A stretch of 64,000 bases of DNA from Eutypa lata. Its lineage: Eukaryota > Ascomycota > Sordariomycetes > Xylariales > Diatrypaceae. Below the pieces are notes generated by a model. It was not told the DNA's origin. It saw only the letters and a program-made list of their open reading frames with translations, and made no database searches. A program made the position numbers and the translations under genes. Numbering within the stretch: the first letter of the stretch is position 1; every line of letters starts with the position of its first letter. Shown here piece after piece: positions 32,974 to 44,168 of this stretch. The stretch covers positions 62,001 to 126,000 of the forward strand of contig JAKULF010000022.1 in NCBI GenBank assembly GCA_022661535.1. Direction: 5' to 3'.

Positions 32974-35747
32974 TTATGTTTAATTTTAAATGAGCTGTGT
33001 TGGTTAGAATCCAACTCTAAAGTTTTCTTTTTATAACAATATTAACTAACTAACTAACTAAACTATAAGGTATTTACCTATAAAAAAGATTTCTGTTCTT
33101 TGTAGGTAAATATTGTTTAGTTTGTAGTTATATAATATATCATAGGAAAGTATATTAAGAAATAAAACTCATGTAAAGTTACAACTGAAGAGTTTTTTCG
33201 CTTTAGAATAATTGGCGTAAACGGTTAAAGAATAATGCCTTATTCAAGACCGTCGGTAGTTGTAAATACCGCTACAGACTGGTTCGCCGGGGTTAGGCTG
33301 AAATGTCTGTCCAAATGTACAGTCGGACACTATAACAAGAACTAAATCTTCTTTAGAGAAGTTAGTTCTTGTAGAGAGGAAGGTATAATTAATTAATATA
33401 AATAATCTAAGTATTGGATAATTTTACTAATCTAATTACCTTTTTAGCAATTGAAAGGGATAATGTACTCTCAGGGGAGTAAATAAGAGATTGTTTATGA
33501 TCCTTTAGTTAATTAGTGTTGTTATGTTTAAGCTGTGTTGGTTAAATTCCAACTTTAAGGTGTTAGCTACATCTAAGATGATTATTATTTTTATCTTTAA
33601 CTTATAAACTTTTTATTAAAAAGTTAACCAAAATATAAACCAATATTTAAAATAAAGTAGGATTAATTTAAACGTTAGATTAATTAAAATTACTATTAAC
33701 CTCCATAGATTTAACATCTTTATCCCTTTAAATAGGCTTATTAGAAGTAATAATTATAATTATTATAGAGGGTTAAGTTTCGTCACAGGAGACGATATTC
33801 ATGTTTGATAAAGAACGCTTAAATAGTGAGACATAGTTTGCTTACTTTGTTTGTTACAATAATTTAATTAAAAACCCCTTTCTAAAATGATAGTTCTAAA
33901 AAAATTTTTTAAAGTTTGCAGTCATGGCTCATTAGTGCCTTCAGATAATTTTTATTTTTTACCTTTCTATTTTAAACATTTCTCTAGTAAGCGGGGCCTT
34001 TCAAGGGAATCTGAATTAACTTTAGATTTTTGAAGTAATAATTTAGATAGTTTTTATCTATGGTTTGCAGGGTTTTCCGAAGCCGAAGGTTGCTTCAAAG
34101 TAAAACCTAAATACCGTAATGGTAAATCCTCCGTTCATAGTTTTTATTTTGAATTTGAAATACATTTGCACATAGATGAAATAAATCTTTTATACTTTAT
34201 TAGCTCTACATTGGGTATAGGTAAAGTTTATATAAGAGAATCTAGTAATAGTTGTAGCTTTATAATAGGTAACGAGAAAGACCTTCGTATTTTAATTGAC
34301 ATTTTCGATCGTTATACTTTTAATGGTATTAAATTATTAGATTATTTAGATTTTAAAAGAGCTTTTTTTATGTACTTTAATCGTCAAGAGACACTAAGTG
34401 AAGCTTTAAGTAATTTAATTCTAAAAGTAAAACAAGGTATGAACACTGGACGTGAAAGTTTTAATATGCCAAAAGACCATCAATTAAAAGTTACGAAATA
34501 TTGACTCTTAGGTTTAATTGAAGGTGAAGGTTCATTTAATCTTTCTCGTGGAAATTTAATACCAAATTTTCAATTACTGTTAACTAGTGCTCAAAAACCG
34601 TTATTAGAAGAAATAAAGAAACATTTTATAAATAATTTAAATTTAGATGAATACTCATTATGAAAAATTCATAATTCATCTGTTATTTCTATTAATGACA
34701 TAAGTGCGAGAGGTAATTCTAAGCCTGTGGTGAGATTATTAATTAAGGATGTTAGATTTCTTAATAATTATATTATTCCTTATTTATCTAGTATGCCTTT
34801 TATTTCGAAGAAAGGGTACGATTTTAAAGATTTTTCATTAATATGTAAATTGTTGTTTGTAGGTGCCCATGAAGATGTAAACATAAAAAACCTAATTATA
34901 CAACTTTCATTAGGTATGAATAAATTTAGATTATCTTCATTTAAAGGACCTAAAGACAAATCTTTAACAAGTAAAGAATTAGAGTTATTAAATGATACTA
35001 TAACTTTAAAAATTTCTCAAGGTTTAGAATATAAAAATAGTGTTATTTATTTTTTAAGTATATCTAACCACGATATAATTGTTGATAGTTTAACCGAAGC
35101 TGCTAACTTATTAAATATATCTTCTGACACATTAAGAAAACTATTGGCTAAAAACAATGAAGAAGCCAAAGTTAATAATAATTTAGTCAAAAGAATAAAA
35201 ATTTTTGGTTAAATTTAAAAAATAAAAAGTTTATAGTTTAAGTATAAAACCATTGTCTTATTAGTTTCATTAGCGTGAGCTACAAAAAATGAGTAGTTAA
35301 AAAAGAACTAGGTAAAGTTATAACTGAATAGTTCTTATTTCGCTTTAAATAATTGGTGAAAACGGTTAAAGGATACTGCCTTATTCGAGACCGTCGGCAG
35401 TTATAAATGTCGCTACAGACTGGTTCACCGGGGTTAGGCTGAAATGTCTGTCCAAATGTACAGTCGAACAAGGTTGGAGTATTTAAATACTTCGAGAAAA
35501 AATAGGTAAAGTTAATTATTGTTTTTTTTGTTTTATTTTTAAATTAACCTAGTATCCTTCTTAATTATGGTTCTAGTGTTGGCTTAATTAACTACAAAGA
35601 TTAATATAAAATTAATAATTTTATGTTTTAATATAAACACAAGCTCTAATTCGGAGGCAGTTTATTATCCCTCCAAGATTAGCAATGTTTAATAGTAAAT
35701 ATAAAGATTTTTTCCAAAATAAATCAATCGGTTTATTTAACCTTGGG
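32974..35747 (+). mobile_element. rnl intron 7, apparently two tandem group I introns of one family
   Basis: Removal gives GAGACAGT+TTATGCGGGGC. Two copies of the same core occur at 33207-33330 and 35350-35466 (AGACCGTCGG-AGTT, CGCTACAGACTGGTTC-CCGGGGTTAGG, GAAATGTCTGTCCAAATG). Two similar 5' parts (GAGCTGTGTTGGTTAGAATC at about 32994 and AGCTGTGTTGGTTAAATTCC at 33531) precede them. Only the second carries an ORF. Confidence 0.75.
33887..35212 (+). CDS. LAGLIDADG endonuclease with NUMOD-like tail in rnl intron 7
   Basis: A 441-residue intact frame from the ATG at 33887 to the TAA at 35210, with several TGA as Trp. Motifs are WFAGFSEAEGCFKV (about 34061) and WLLGLIEGEGSFNL (about 34501), both with the acidic catalytic residue. 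It is the closest relative of the cox3 intron 3 protein: the same order, the shared block ARGNSKPVVRLLIKDVRFLN and the same GAHED/GAHRK context, ending in a NUMOD1-like tail (DIIVDSLTEAANLL, then SSDTLRKLLA). The two probably derive from one element that moved between cox3 and rnl. Confidence 0.92.
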
Positions 35748-36530
35748 TTATGCGGGGCACAGACCCCACAAAGAGTAAATGGGAGTGTCCAATTATGTTT
35801 TATGTCTGTTGTTTTTTATAATTATTATAGTCTTTATGAATTATAATAATTATAATTACAGATGTATCACTAAATATAATTTTTATAATTATTTGTTTGT
35901 AATAGTAGATAGCAATGCTATATTCTATCTTATTTATGTATAGATGTACAAGCCTAGACACATTGTGTCTAATTATTATATTGCTTATTTGTATCTAAAT
36001 ACTAATTTAGTATGGATTTACAAAACTTTAATGAGGAGCAATTTTTATCGTCAGGTAGGATTTTTATTATAGTGAAATTAGTTGTAGTTAAAATATTATG
36101 AATTATTCTAATATTTTATTATCTATCACATTAGTATGTGATGGTTATGTATAATACTTATCAAGTTTAATGGCTTAATCCTGCCTTACTGTTTGACCAC
36201 CAACAAGTCTTACAGTCGCGTAAGCGGGGCATAGGATCACAAGACACAAAAAGGAAAGGTCTTGGATTATTGGAAAAGCTACGCTAGGGATGTTTGTCCT
36301 TCAATGTTAAAAAAAAAAGAAAATTTTTAACAAATTGATTTTTAATTGGGTTAATTTCAAAAATTGCTTATAAATTAAGTAAATTTGAAGCGAAATTTAT
36401 ATTAGTATGTATTAAGATAAAATCGTTCAACGACTAATAGGTGAGTAATACTGACAATAACCCTTACTAAAAGCCCAACATTTTTTACTATGTATAAACC
36501 AAATCTATGTTAACCAAAAATAATTAAAAT

Positions 36531-37938
36531 ATGAAAAATATTAACCGTAAAAATAATATTAGCACTTCTCTTTTCACTAAAAAAATAAATACTAATTATA
36601 AATTAGTACCTTTTAATGTATCAGTAAATGATATAGGGAGAACTAAATATCTTCCTCCTGTAGCTAAAGAATGAAGAAATAGTGTTTATAACTATAATTC
36701 AAATAATACCATTAATTATCCTATTTATGATTTAAACGTTAATTCTTTAATAAAAGGATATTTTAATATGTATTTTAATCATAGATTTATAAAAAATAAG
36801 TATATATCACATAAAAAAACGTAAATCTTTAAATAAAATATTTATAAGTAAGGCAGAAATAAAACATACAAATTCTAAAGCTATCATTACAATTTTTGTT
36901 TATAATAGAGAAAAGTTAATTTTATTAAAAAAAATAAGAAAACTAAAAGAAATATTTGTTAAACTTATGATAAAAAGTAAAATACTTGAACTTTTATCTT
37001 TTCCTAGCCCGGATGGTACAAAAATAAACAGAAATTTTATGAATAATACAAATGTTTTATCTGCTTTGTTAAATTTTAACCTTAAAAGTAACTTAAATAA
37101 ATCTTATAAGGAATTATATTATCTTTCTATAAAAATATCTAAAACATTAGCAATTATTAGGAAATATAGATTAAGATTAAGTCTAAATAAATATAAGTTT
37201 GAGGATAAATTTCTATATAAATTAACTCAATATATAAGTAAATATTACGGTAAAAAAGTAGAATTCAATATAGTAAATGTAAAATCTATAGCTTATAATG
37301 GAGACATATTTACTGAGATTTTAACATCAAAAATAAAAAAAGAAAAAACTAGTCCAATTTGAAAGATAAATGATTTATTAAGTAAAGTTGTATTGCCTAA
37401 AGTGAATAGAATAATAGAAAGAGGTAGAATAGAAAAAAATGTGGATTTAGAATTAGTAGATAACAAATACAAAAATCTAAATATAAGTTCAATAATAAAT
37501 AATAATAATTTACTTAAAGATGGTTTGAATAAATTGTTATACAGTATATACAATAAAACTACTTTAGATAAAGAAAACCATGAAAATTTAAAGATACGGG
37601 ATATTATACTTGATAATATAAAATATAAAAATATGGGAGGTGCAAAATTAATAGTTAAAGGTAGATTAAGTAGACGTTATAGAGCGGATAGAGCTGTCTA
37701 TAAATTAAAGTGGAAAGGTGGTTTGAAAAATATCGATTCTGCATTTAAAGGACTAACTACCGTGACTTTTAGAGGGTTTATGGATTCCAATGTAGAAAGA
37801 TCTAGTTCCGTTTCTAAACGTAGGATAGGTGCTTTTGGAGTAAGAACTTGAATAAGTGGAAAAAGTTATTCTACTCTGGCAAGAGTGCAAAGTAATTCTA
37901 CTTCTCCTATTCCTACTCCTACTGATCTTAATCCGTAA
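36531..37938 (+). CDS. rps3: Ribosomal protein S3 (frameshift at a poly-A run; C-terminus altered)
   Basis: uS3 of the mitochondrial small subunit, encoded in the rnl intron as usual in filamentous ascomycetes. It starts at the ATG at 36531 (MKNINRKNN) and includes LPPVAKEWRNSVYNYN near residue 45. A run of seven A at 36813-36819 shifts the frame by one; removing one A would rejoin HKK to RKSLNKIF. The rest is canonical: LTQYISKYYGKKVEFNIVNV, GGAKLIVKGRLSRRYRADRA, YKLKWKGGLKN, then SKRRIGAFGVRTWISGK. The normal protein ends about there, but here the frame runs on through STLARVQSNSTSPIPTPTDL to a TAA at 37936, just before a dead HE. A second copy of the end lies at 38836. The frameshift may be an assembly error. 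Confidence 0.9.
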
Positions 37939-38835
37939 GCTATTACTGGTTTTTCAGATGCGGAAGGTTCATTTATGATTTTGATATATAAAGACTCTGT
38001 CCGTAATATAGGTTGAGCAGTTAAATTATGTTTCCGAATAACTTTGCATGTAAAAGATAGAGCTATATTGGATAAAATTCGTGAATACTTTGACGGAGGA
38101 TTAGTTACTTCATACATTGCCTAATTAGATTTGAATCTTTAAAAGACTTAGAATCATTTATAACTCATTTTGATAAGTTTCCTTTAAGAACAAAAAAATT
38201 GAAAACTACCTACTTTTTTGTCAGGCTTTTTACATGGTTAAAAATAAAAACCATCTAACTGAAGAAAGATTAAGACAGATTGTAGCAATAAAAGCTTCAT
38301 TAAAGGTTTATCTGATGAATTAAAGTTAGCTTTCCCAAATATAACACCAGCAATTATACCTAATTATTCTATGAATACTGTACTTAGCCAGAAGTCGGAA
38401 AAAAGATTAGATCCTTATTGAATAAAAGGTTTCACTTCAGGTGATGGATCTTTTTATATTAGACTTGCTAAGAATTCTACTTTTAAATTAGATGTACAGT
38501 ACAATTAATATTTCAAATTACTCAAGATTCTAAAGAACTTGAAATAATGGAGAATTTAATACATAATTTAGACTGTGGACAAGTTAGAAAGAGAAAATAT
38601 AAAGATAATAAAGATAATTGTTTGGATTATTTGGTTACAAAATTCTCGGATATCGATCAAAAGATTATTCCGTTTTTCAGCAGATATAAAATATTTGGTG
38701 TTAAATTAAAAGATTATAACTATTGATGTAAAGCAGCTGAATTAATTAAAAATAAAGCTCATTTAACTGATACAGGTTTAGAAGAGATTAAAAAATTAAA
38801 AGACGGAATTAATAAAGGGAGAAGTATGAGCGTAT
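37939..38835 (+). pseudogene. LAGLIDADG homing endonuclease inserted in the rps3 C-terminus, decayed
   Basis: The rps3 frame meets a TAA at 37936 and continues in frame as AITGFSDAEGSFMILI (motif one) and LHVKDRAILDKIREYFDGG. Frameshifts follow around 38120-38300. The second domain is recognisable in pieces: WIKGFTSGDGSFYIRL (about 38420), then MENLIHNLDCGQVRKRK, KNKAHLTDTGLEEIKKLKDG and NKGRSMSV ending TAG. The original element was probably translated as a fusion to S3. Multiple stops and shifts make it non-functional now. Confidence 0.88.
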
Positions 38836-38877
38836 AGGATCTTTTGCAGTAAGAATTTGATTTAGTGGTAAATAATT
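38836..38877 (+). pseudogene. Displaced original 3' end of rps3
   Basis: It reads RIGSFAVRIWFSGK and a stop TAA directly after the HE. This matches the last codons of the upstream rps3 (RIGAFGVRTWISGK) with synonymous and conservative differences. It is the old C-terminal segment displaced when the HE inserted and brought its own version. Confidence 0.85.
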
Positions 38878-39051
38878 GATATCTTAGCGTTAATTATACA
38901 TAAAGAAAAAAATGAAGAAATAGTCTGAACCACTTTGTAAAAAGTGGAAATAATAATATTATGATAACAAGTTGAACAGGCTAATTTGCGCAAGAGTGTG
39001 CAAAATGAGTGCGCGGTTTGGCACCTCGATGTCGGCTTAACTTATCCTCAT

Positions 39052-40377
39052 GGATGCTTTGTGATGTAGGATATCACATTCGTGTCTGAAACTATCAAAC
39101 TCCGGGGACACCCTAAAACTTCTGATACTAAGCGTTAATCGAAAGGTTAATAGTGGCTGAAGTAATTACTCAGGTATAGTAACAAGTCAGAAGATGATGG
39201 AAACTGAAATGGGTTATCGCGGATCTAAGTCAACAATATTAGAAGAGAATATTGTTGTAAAAGAGCAACGAGTAGATGGTAGTTGCATTGGTGCACCTGG
39301 GTTAAAAAACTTACCAATGTTAAGGTGTATTCTAATGGGTCTTGAGAGAGATTATCAAAACAAAGTCCTTTCTAAATCATTAATCAGATACTATTCAACT
39401 AAAGTAGTTCCAACAGACACAAGCCAAAATAATGAATCAAAACTAGATCCTAACTTTGTAAGCGGATTTATAGACGGAGAAGGTAGCTTTTCAGTTACTT
39501 TTATTAAAGATAAATCCTACAAAAGTGGATGACAAATTAAAACTTCTTTTTCTATTGGTCTGCATAAAAAAGATCTTGCTTTACTAGAAGAAATTAAAAA
39601 TTATTTTGGTGTAGGAGGTATCTCAAAAAAGGGGTAAATGGAATTCAATATTATGTAAATTCACCAAAGGATTTATTAGTAATTGAAAATCATTTAAATA
39701 ACTATTCTTTGTTAACTCAGAAACAAGCGGACTTTATCTTATTTAAGTCTATACTGGATTTGATAAGACGCAAAGAACATTTAACACCGAAAGGTCTAAA
39801 TGAAATTGTTTCATGTAAAGCTATAATGAATAAAGGTTTAACTAGTATTTTAGAAGAAGCTTTCTTGGATGTAACTCCAAAGGAAAGACCTATTATTACA
39901 TATTCAGGTAATTTATCTCCTGGATGGTTAGCTGGATTTACTTCAGCGGAGGGTAGTTTTATGATAAGAGTTTTAAATTCTTCTAAACATAAACTGAATA
40001 AAAAAGTTCAACTAGAATTTAATTTATCTCAACATGCTAGAGATGAAGAGTTAATGAAAGTAATAGCTAACTATTTTGGAACTGGTGCCGTTTATCTTAA
40101 CAGAAATGCATTTGTGTACAGAGTAGTTAATTTTACAGAATTGACAGATAAAATTTTACCTCTTTTTAAGGATAATCTTATACAAGGAATAAAGTATTTT
40201 GACTATTTAGATTTCTTAAAAGCAGTAAATATAATTAAAGAAAATAAACATTTAACATTAGAAGGACTAGAAGAGATTCAAAAAATAAAAAACGGAATGA
40301 ATAGTAGAAGAGATGTCTGAATTAATGACATGATAAATTTGTAACCAAATAAATTTAACTTATTTGGTTGAGCTATG
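39052..40377 (+). mobile_element. rnl intron 9, group I with LAGLIDADG gene
   Basis: Removal gives CTTATCCTCAT+GCAGAAACTATGTAGGG. The core signature is at 39095-39280 (CAAACTCCGGGGACACC, TATCGCGGATCTAAGTC, GTAAAAGAGCAACGAG), the same family as cox3 intron 2. Confidence 0.82.
39194..40344 (+). pseudogene. LAGLIDADG endonuclease in rnl intron 9, single frameshift
   Basis: Both motifs are good ([14 protein letters not shown], about 39457; WLAGFTSAEGSFMI, about 39925), and the protein would run to a TAA at 40342 with TGA as Trp. A one-base shift in an A/G homopolymer near 39628 (after VGGISKKG) breaks it between the motifs. Apart from that the sequence is clean (FSIGLHKKDLALLEEIKNYF, ENKHLTLEGLEEIQKIKNGM), so a sequencing error in the homopolymer is as likely as real inactivation. 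Confidence 0.85.
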
Positions 40378-40909
40378 GCAGAAACTATGTAGGGTACGAC
40401 TGTTCGTCGATTAAAAAGTTACATGAGCTGGGTTAAATACGTCGTGAGACAGTATGGTTTCTATCTTCTAGAGGGAATTAGAATATAATAAGGAATAACC
40501 TATGTACGAAAGGAACTTGGTATATTAATATATTAATATTGAAATAGCATGATTATTAATCTCTGGTTTACCTGTTGTTTATATGTCCAAATATTAAATT
40601 ATTAATGTATAATGTAAATTATACAGGACTATCCTACTTTCACTTGAGTAGTTATGATAGTATAGGCACGGCAGGAAAGCTATGTTAGTCAAAGATAAGT
40701 GCTGAAAGCATATAGGCACGAAGCTTACCTTAAGATATTTCTTAAATATACGTAATATAATATTACGAACATAATTATAATTATAATATTGTTATTATAA
40801 TTATAAATATTATGGAGATAGGCTTTATTTGTAAGAATCTAGAGATTTTAAGGAATAAAGTACTAATTTTATAAATAACTGAATATTTTATTTATATCTT
40901 ACATTTTTT

Positions 40910-40980
40910 GCCTGGTTAGCATAAAAGTAATGCAATTGTTTTGTAATCAATAGAAGCAAGTGCGATACTTGCACTGGGCT
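40910..40980 (+). tRNA. trnT: tRNA-Thr (UGU)
   Basis: Acceptor GCCTGGT/ACTGGGC, anticodon loop TTTGTAA. Confidence 0.88.
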
Positions 40981-41020
40981 GACTATATATTAGTAGTTTA
41001 AAGGCTACTAATGTCTTGAA

Positions 41021-41091
41021 GGATTAGTGGTCAAGTGGTACTAATGGCTCTTTCAATGCCACTATCGCGGGTTCGAATCCCGTCTAATCTA
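41021..41091 (+). tRNA. trnE: tRNA-Glu (UUC), probable main copy
   Basis: Acceptor GGATTAG/CTAATCT, anticodon loop CTTTCAA, perfect T arm CGGG-TTCGAAT-CCCG. It sits in the conserved T-E order after rnl. Confidence 0.88.
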
Positions 41092-41223
41092 CCTCAGCTT
41101 ATAGTGTATTATTGTATTGTATTAAACTTCATCTAAATATTTATTTTATTTTTTAAAAATAAAGTAGATACTAAAAAAAAGTCTTGTTCATAAGCAGGTT
41201 TGGGAGGCGGAAGGTTTCGAACC

Positions 41224-41238
41224 AAGAATTTATAGTGA
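41224..41238 (+). promoter_or_regulatory. Recurring motif, variant AAGAATTTATAGTGA
   Basis: One or two bases differ from the consensus. It is 128 nt upstream of the nad4L fragment and preceded, as at 8083 and 20012, by a tRNA-3'-end-like phrase (TTTCGAACC). Confidence 0.35.
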
Positions 41239-41366
41239 TGGAGTTTTCCATTATTTGTAAAATTAATCTTGAATAAATATTCTTGATTATAAGGTAATAA
41301 AACTCTGTCATCCTTAACTATATTAAGGATTTTTTTTTACAATAATTTAATTTTAATAAATATACA

Positions 41367-41436
41367 ATGAACATTACACTAATACTTTTTTTAATAGGAA
41401 TCATAGGTTTTATATTAAATAGAAAAAATATTATAT
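41367..41436 (+). pseudogene. nad4L: nad4L 5' exon fragment (23 codons)
   Basis: It reads MNITLILFLIGIIGFILNRK and then NII, the standard start of NADH dehydrogenase subunit 4L. The expected continuation (LMLISIEIMLL...) is not found anywhere in the window. The frame instead runs into an HE leader. It is either exon 1 of a gene whose remainder lies elsewhere or, more likely, a captured 5' piece, given the same pattern for nad6 and nad2 in this region. Confidence 0.7.
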
Positions 41437-43099
41437 CACATGCTAGAAAATTCTGGACATCGGAAAGTTATAACAGTGTAGACTTAATAGGTCCAGCCTT
41501 CAAGTTATTAAGTGAAGGTTTTTTTATTTTAACTCTAACTTTTTTATTGTCAAGGTTTATAGTTTCTGAATTCTTTGGTAGAGATGACAGCGTTAGCAGT
41601 TTTACAGGTAAATTGATTATAAAATATAATACAATAAAGTCATTTACAGATGCAATTACTATTGGATTTAAGAGTAGGGTTATAAATAAATGTGTTTTAT
41701 GCCCTAAATTTAATAATTTATTTAGTGTTGTTCATCCTTCATTAGTTCCATTATCACCTCTTTTTTTGCGTTCCATAACTCTTCAGAGGCACGATTATTA
41801 AATTTCAGGTTATATTCTTCTATCTCTGGGGCGAAGGTAAGTTCTGAATTCCAACCTAAGGTTGGCTTAATTAAAGATTATGAAGATCCAGAATTAACTA
41901 CAATTAAATTGCCTAATGGGCAACAAATAACCTTATCACTAGATTTTATCGAATGATTTAGGGGTTTACTGATGCTGAAGGTTGCTTTTTTTCTTAATTC
42001 TTCTCGTTCGAATTACAGGTTTAAATATAGTATTTGTCTACATGTAGACGATGTTGCGCCATTGGAGTATATAAAAAATACTTTACAAATTGGTAGGGTA
42101 AATATCTATCCAAAACATAACATGGCTACTTTTAATATTAGTTCGCGAAAAGAAATCGAAATTATCTTGGCAATATTTTCGAAATACAGCTTAAATACTA
42201 CAAAGCATCTTAATTTCTTAGCATTCAAACAAGCTTTTACAATTTATATGGAAAATAATGAAGACCGTGACACAGTGAAACCTATTATTGATAGTATAAA
42301 GGATAATATGAATAAACTCAGAACTGATTACGGTATGCCTAATAATCATCAAGTTTTAGTTACGGAAGGTTGATTGCTCGGGTTTACCGAGGGTGACGGA
42401 AGCTTTCACTATTCTATTTCGAAGGAAATGTTTACGTTTTCTTTAGGCCAAAAAGACAATGAAGCATTGATGTATAATATAAAGGACTTTTTAGATTCAA
42501 TAGCTATTCAGCAATCTTCGGGTACAGTCGATAGAAAGACAGTAAATATTTACTCTACTAAACCGGGGTTTTTAAGTTTAGTTGTAAAAGATTTAAATTT
42601 TATAGAGTCTACCATCATTCCCTTATTTGATAAATTAACTTGACATACCAAAAAAGAATTAGATTATGAAGATTGAAAAGATATTATTGAGTTACGAAAA
42701 AATGGGGTTCATTATTTACCTGAAGGTGAAGCTTTAATAATACGTATTGCACGTCAAATGAATAAACATCGTTTATCTAATTCGGATGCACCGAGAATTG
42801 ACAGAACCCTCCTTAAAGCAGAGATCTATAAATTATTGAGTGAACCATCAAACTATGTATCTAAAAATGGAAAGGCTTGAATTATTTCTTTAAATAGATT
42901 TAAATTAGATACTAAAGCAAAAGCTGTTCAATTAGTTGAAATGTCTAGTGGCAATGTTTTAAAAATCTTTAAAACCCAAACAGATTGTGCAGATTTTTTT
43001 AATATATCTGAAACTGCAATTCGGAAAAGGTTAAAAAAGGAAACTCAATTTGAATTTAAAGGTTTAGCAGTGTATCTTAGAAGGGTGAATAGTAATTAA
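41437..43099 (+). pseudogene. LAGLIDADG endonuclease fused to the nad4L fragment, broken
   Basis: The frame from nad4L stops at a TAA at 41799; homology continues in another frame (SSEFQPKVGLIKDYEDPELT) to the TAA at 43097. At 41955-41995 a one-base loss and a compensating gain garble the first motif: the text FTDAEGCFF is present in the shifted frame, whereas the open frame reads LLMLKVAFF. The second motif is intact (WLLGFTEGDGSFHY, about 42371), followed by a NUMOD1-like C-terminus (KAVQLVEMSSGNVLKIFKTQ, then SETAIRKRL). It is one of four related HE genes in the tRNA array. Confidence 0.85.
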
Positions 43100-43420
43100 T
43101 GTTTTAGGTTAGACTTAAAAACTGCAGCATACCGTTTACCTTTAATCGTTTATTACTAATACGAAGGATAATAAACCTCCTAATTTATTCAAGTTTTACT
43201 AGTATTAAGAGGCTCTACCTATTAAAAGTAAAGATTAAAAAGGATAAAAAAAAGATTACAGCAAGCTCTTGTTTTATTAATAATTTTTATTTTGTTTAAT
43301 GTTATATAATAGTAATCAGAATTGATTAATCAAGAGATAAATAAAGCATTTCAATTTAATTGCCTCCGATATATGTGTCGGTTAAATTATTCTTAAATTA
43401 AAAATTTTTTTTTAAATTTA

Positions 43421-43491
43421 TGCGGATTAGTGTAATAGTAACATATTTGACTCATGATCAAATGATAAGGGTGCAAGTCCTTTGTCCGCAT
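43421..43491 (+). tRNA. trnM: tRNA-Met (CAU), first
   Basis: Acceptor TGCGGAT/GTCCGCA, anticodon stem TTTGA/TCAAA with loop CTCATGA. Confidence 0.9.
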
Positions 43492-43674
43492 ACAGGAAAG
43501 TTAGGGAAGCGATAGATATTTTTTTTTTGAGATATCATCGTGTAAGTGTAATTCACTTTCTGACTCTAATGACTATAAGTAAACTTAATATACTTAATAA
43601 TCTTACTGTCAGATGCGCCTTTAAGTTCTTTAATAAATAATTTTTGATTAGGATCGCTTTTAAGACGTTTTTAA

Positions 43675-43720
43675 GAGGCTATAACTTAATTGGTAAAGTG
43701 TACTGCTCATAACGGTGATT
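43675..43720 (+). pseudogene. 5' half of a tRNA-Met copy
   Basis: It matches the first about 40 nt of the tRNA-Met at 45499 (GAGGCTATAACTTAATTGGT, then CTGCTCAT) and then stops matching. It has no 3' half. Confidence 0.7.
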
Positions 43721-43803
43721 ATCCCTCCTATTATATAATAATATTTTAGATATTGGTTAAAATATAATTTAGTATGATTAAGGTGATTTTAATTGAACAC
43801 ACG

Positions 43804-43818
43804 TAGAATCTATAGTGA
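43804..43818 (+). promoter_or_regulatory. Recurring motif, variant TAGAATCTATAGTGA
   Basis: A degenerate copy, framed by the inverted repeat TGAACAC/GTGTTCA (43793-43829). Confidence 0.3.
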
Positions 43819-44015
43819 TCTAGTGTTCAAAAAAAAGATTTAATAATTATTTATTCTAAAAATAAGTCAATTATTGCAGAATATTATTATTATCTATTTC
43901 ACTGTTCGCTATATCACTTAGATTAATTAATTAATTAATTTTTATTAGTTTTAGGTTTCTGTTTATAAGGCCAAAGATGAAGTTAATTAAATTTTTAAAT
44001 CTGATATACTTTTTT

Positions 44016-44168
44016 AAGAGTATAGTTTAACGGTAAAATAGGGAGCTCACACTCCAAACTCTCAGTTCAAATCTGAGTAACCCTGCTCTGTGATTTTAGA
44101 TAAAATCACTATATAGGAGCAGGTGTAATGCATCCTCTACGGAGGTATTATCATTTAAATACATAATC
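44016..44168 (+). pseudogene. Partial duplicate of tRNA-Trp and the nad6 leader
   Basis: Positions 44016-44079 match the tRNA-Trp at 4083 through the T arm, but the anticodon loop is one base short and the 3' acceptor is lost. After an insertion, GTAATGCATCCTCTACGGAG (about 44125) matches the trnW-nad6 spacer (about 4154). An HE then starts at the position equivalent to the nad6 ATG. Confidence 0.75.

Larger units (their letters stand above)
36292..38974 (+). mobile_element. rnl intron 8, group I carrying rps3
   Basis: Removal gives CTACGCTAGGGAT+AACAGGCTAAT, the well known site of the rps3-bearing rnl intron in ascomycetes. Core pieces: GTTCAACGACTAATAGG (about 36425) and GAAATAGTCTGAACC (about 38918). 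Confidence 0.92.
20060..40745 (+). rRNA. rnl: Large subunit ribosomal RNA (ten exons, nine introns); ends approximate
   Basis: This is the mitoribosomal large rRNA. Exons inferred by rejoining conserved rRNA text: about 20060-20464, 23552-23685, 25197-25266, 26085-26303, 28159-28847, about 30761-31022, 32645-32973, 35748-36291, 38975-39051 and 40378-about 40745, about 3.1 kb in total. Landmarks include CCGTGAGGGAACGGGTTGAA, GATAGCTGG across intron 3, TTAGAAGCAGCCAT, CCGTAACTTAGGGATAAGGA, CCTAAGGTAGCGGAAT, GACGAGAAGACCCTATGCAG, CTAGGGAT+AACAGGCTAAT across intron 8, TTTGGCACCTCGATGTCGGC and GTACGAAAGGA. The junctions of introns 1-4, 6, 8 and 9 restore recognisable rRNA sequence; the right side of intron 5 and both gene ends are approximate. 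Confidence 0.93.

Noticed and set aside
41367..41801. Complete nad4L gene
   Set aside because: Only the first 23 codons match; the rest is HE leader and the second part of nad4L is not found downstream.
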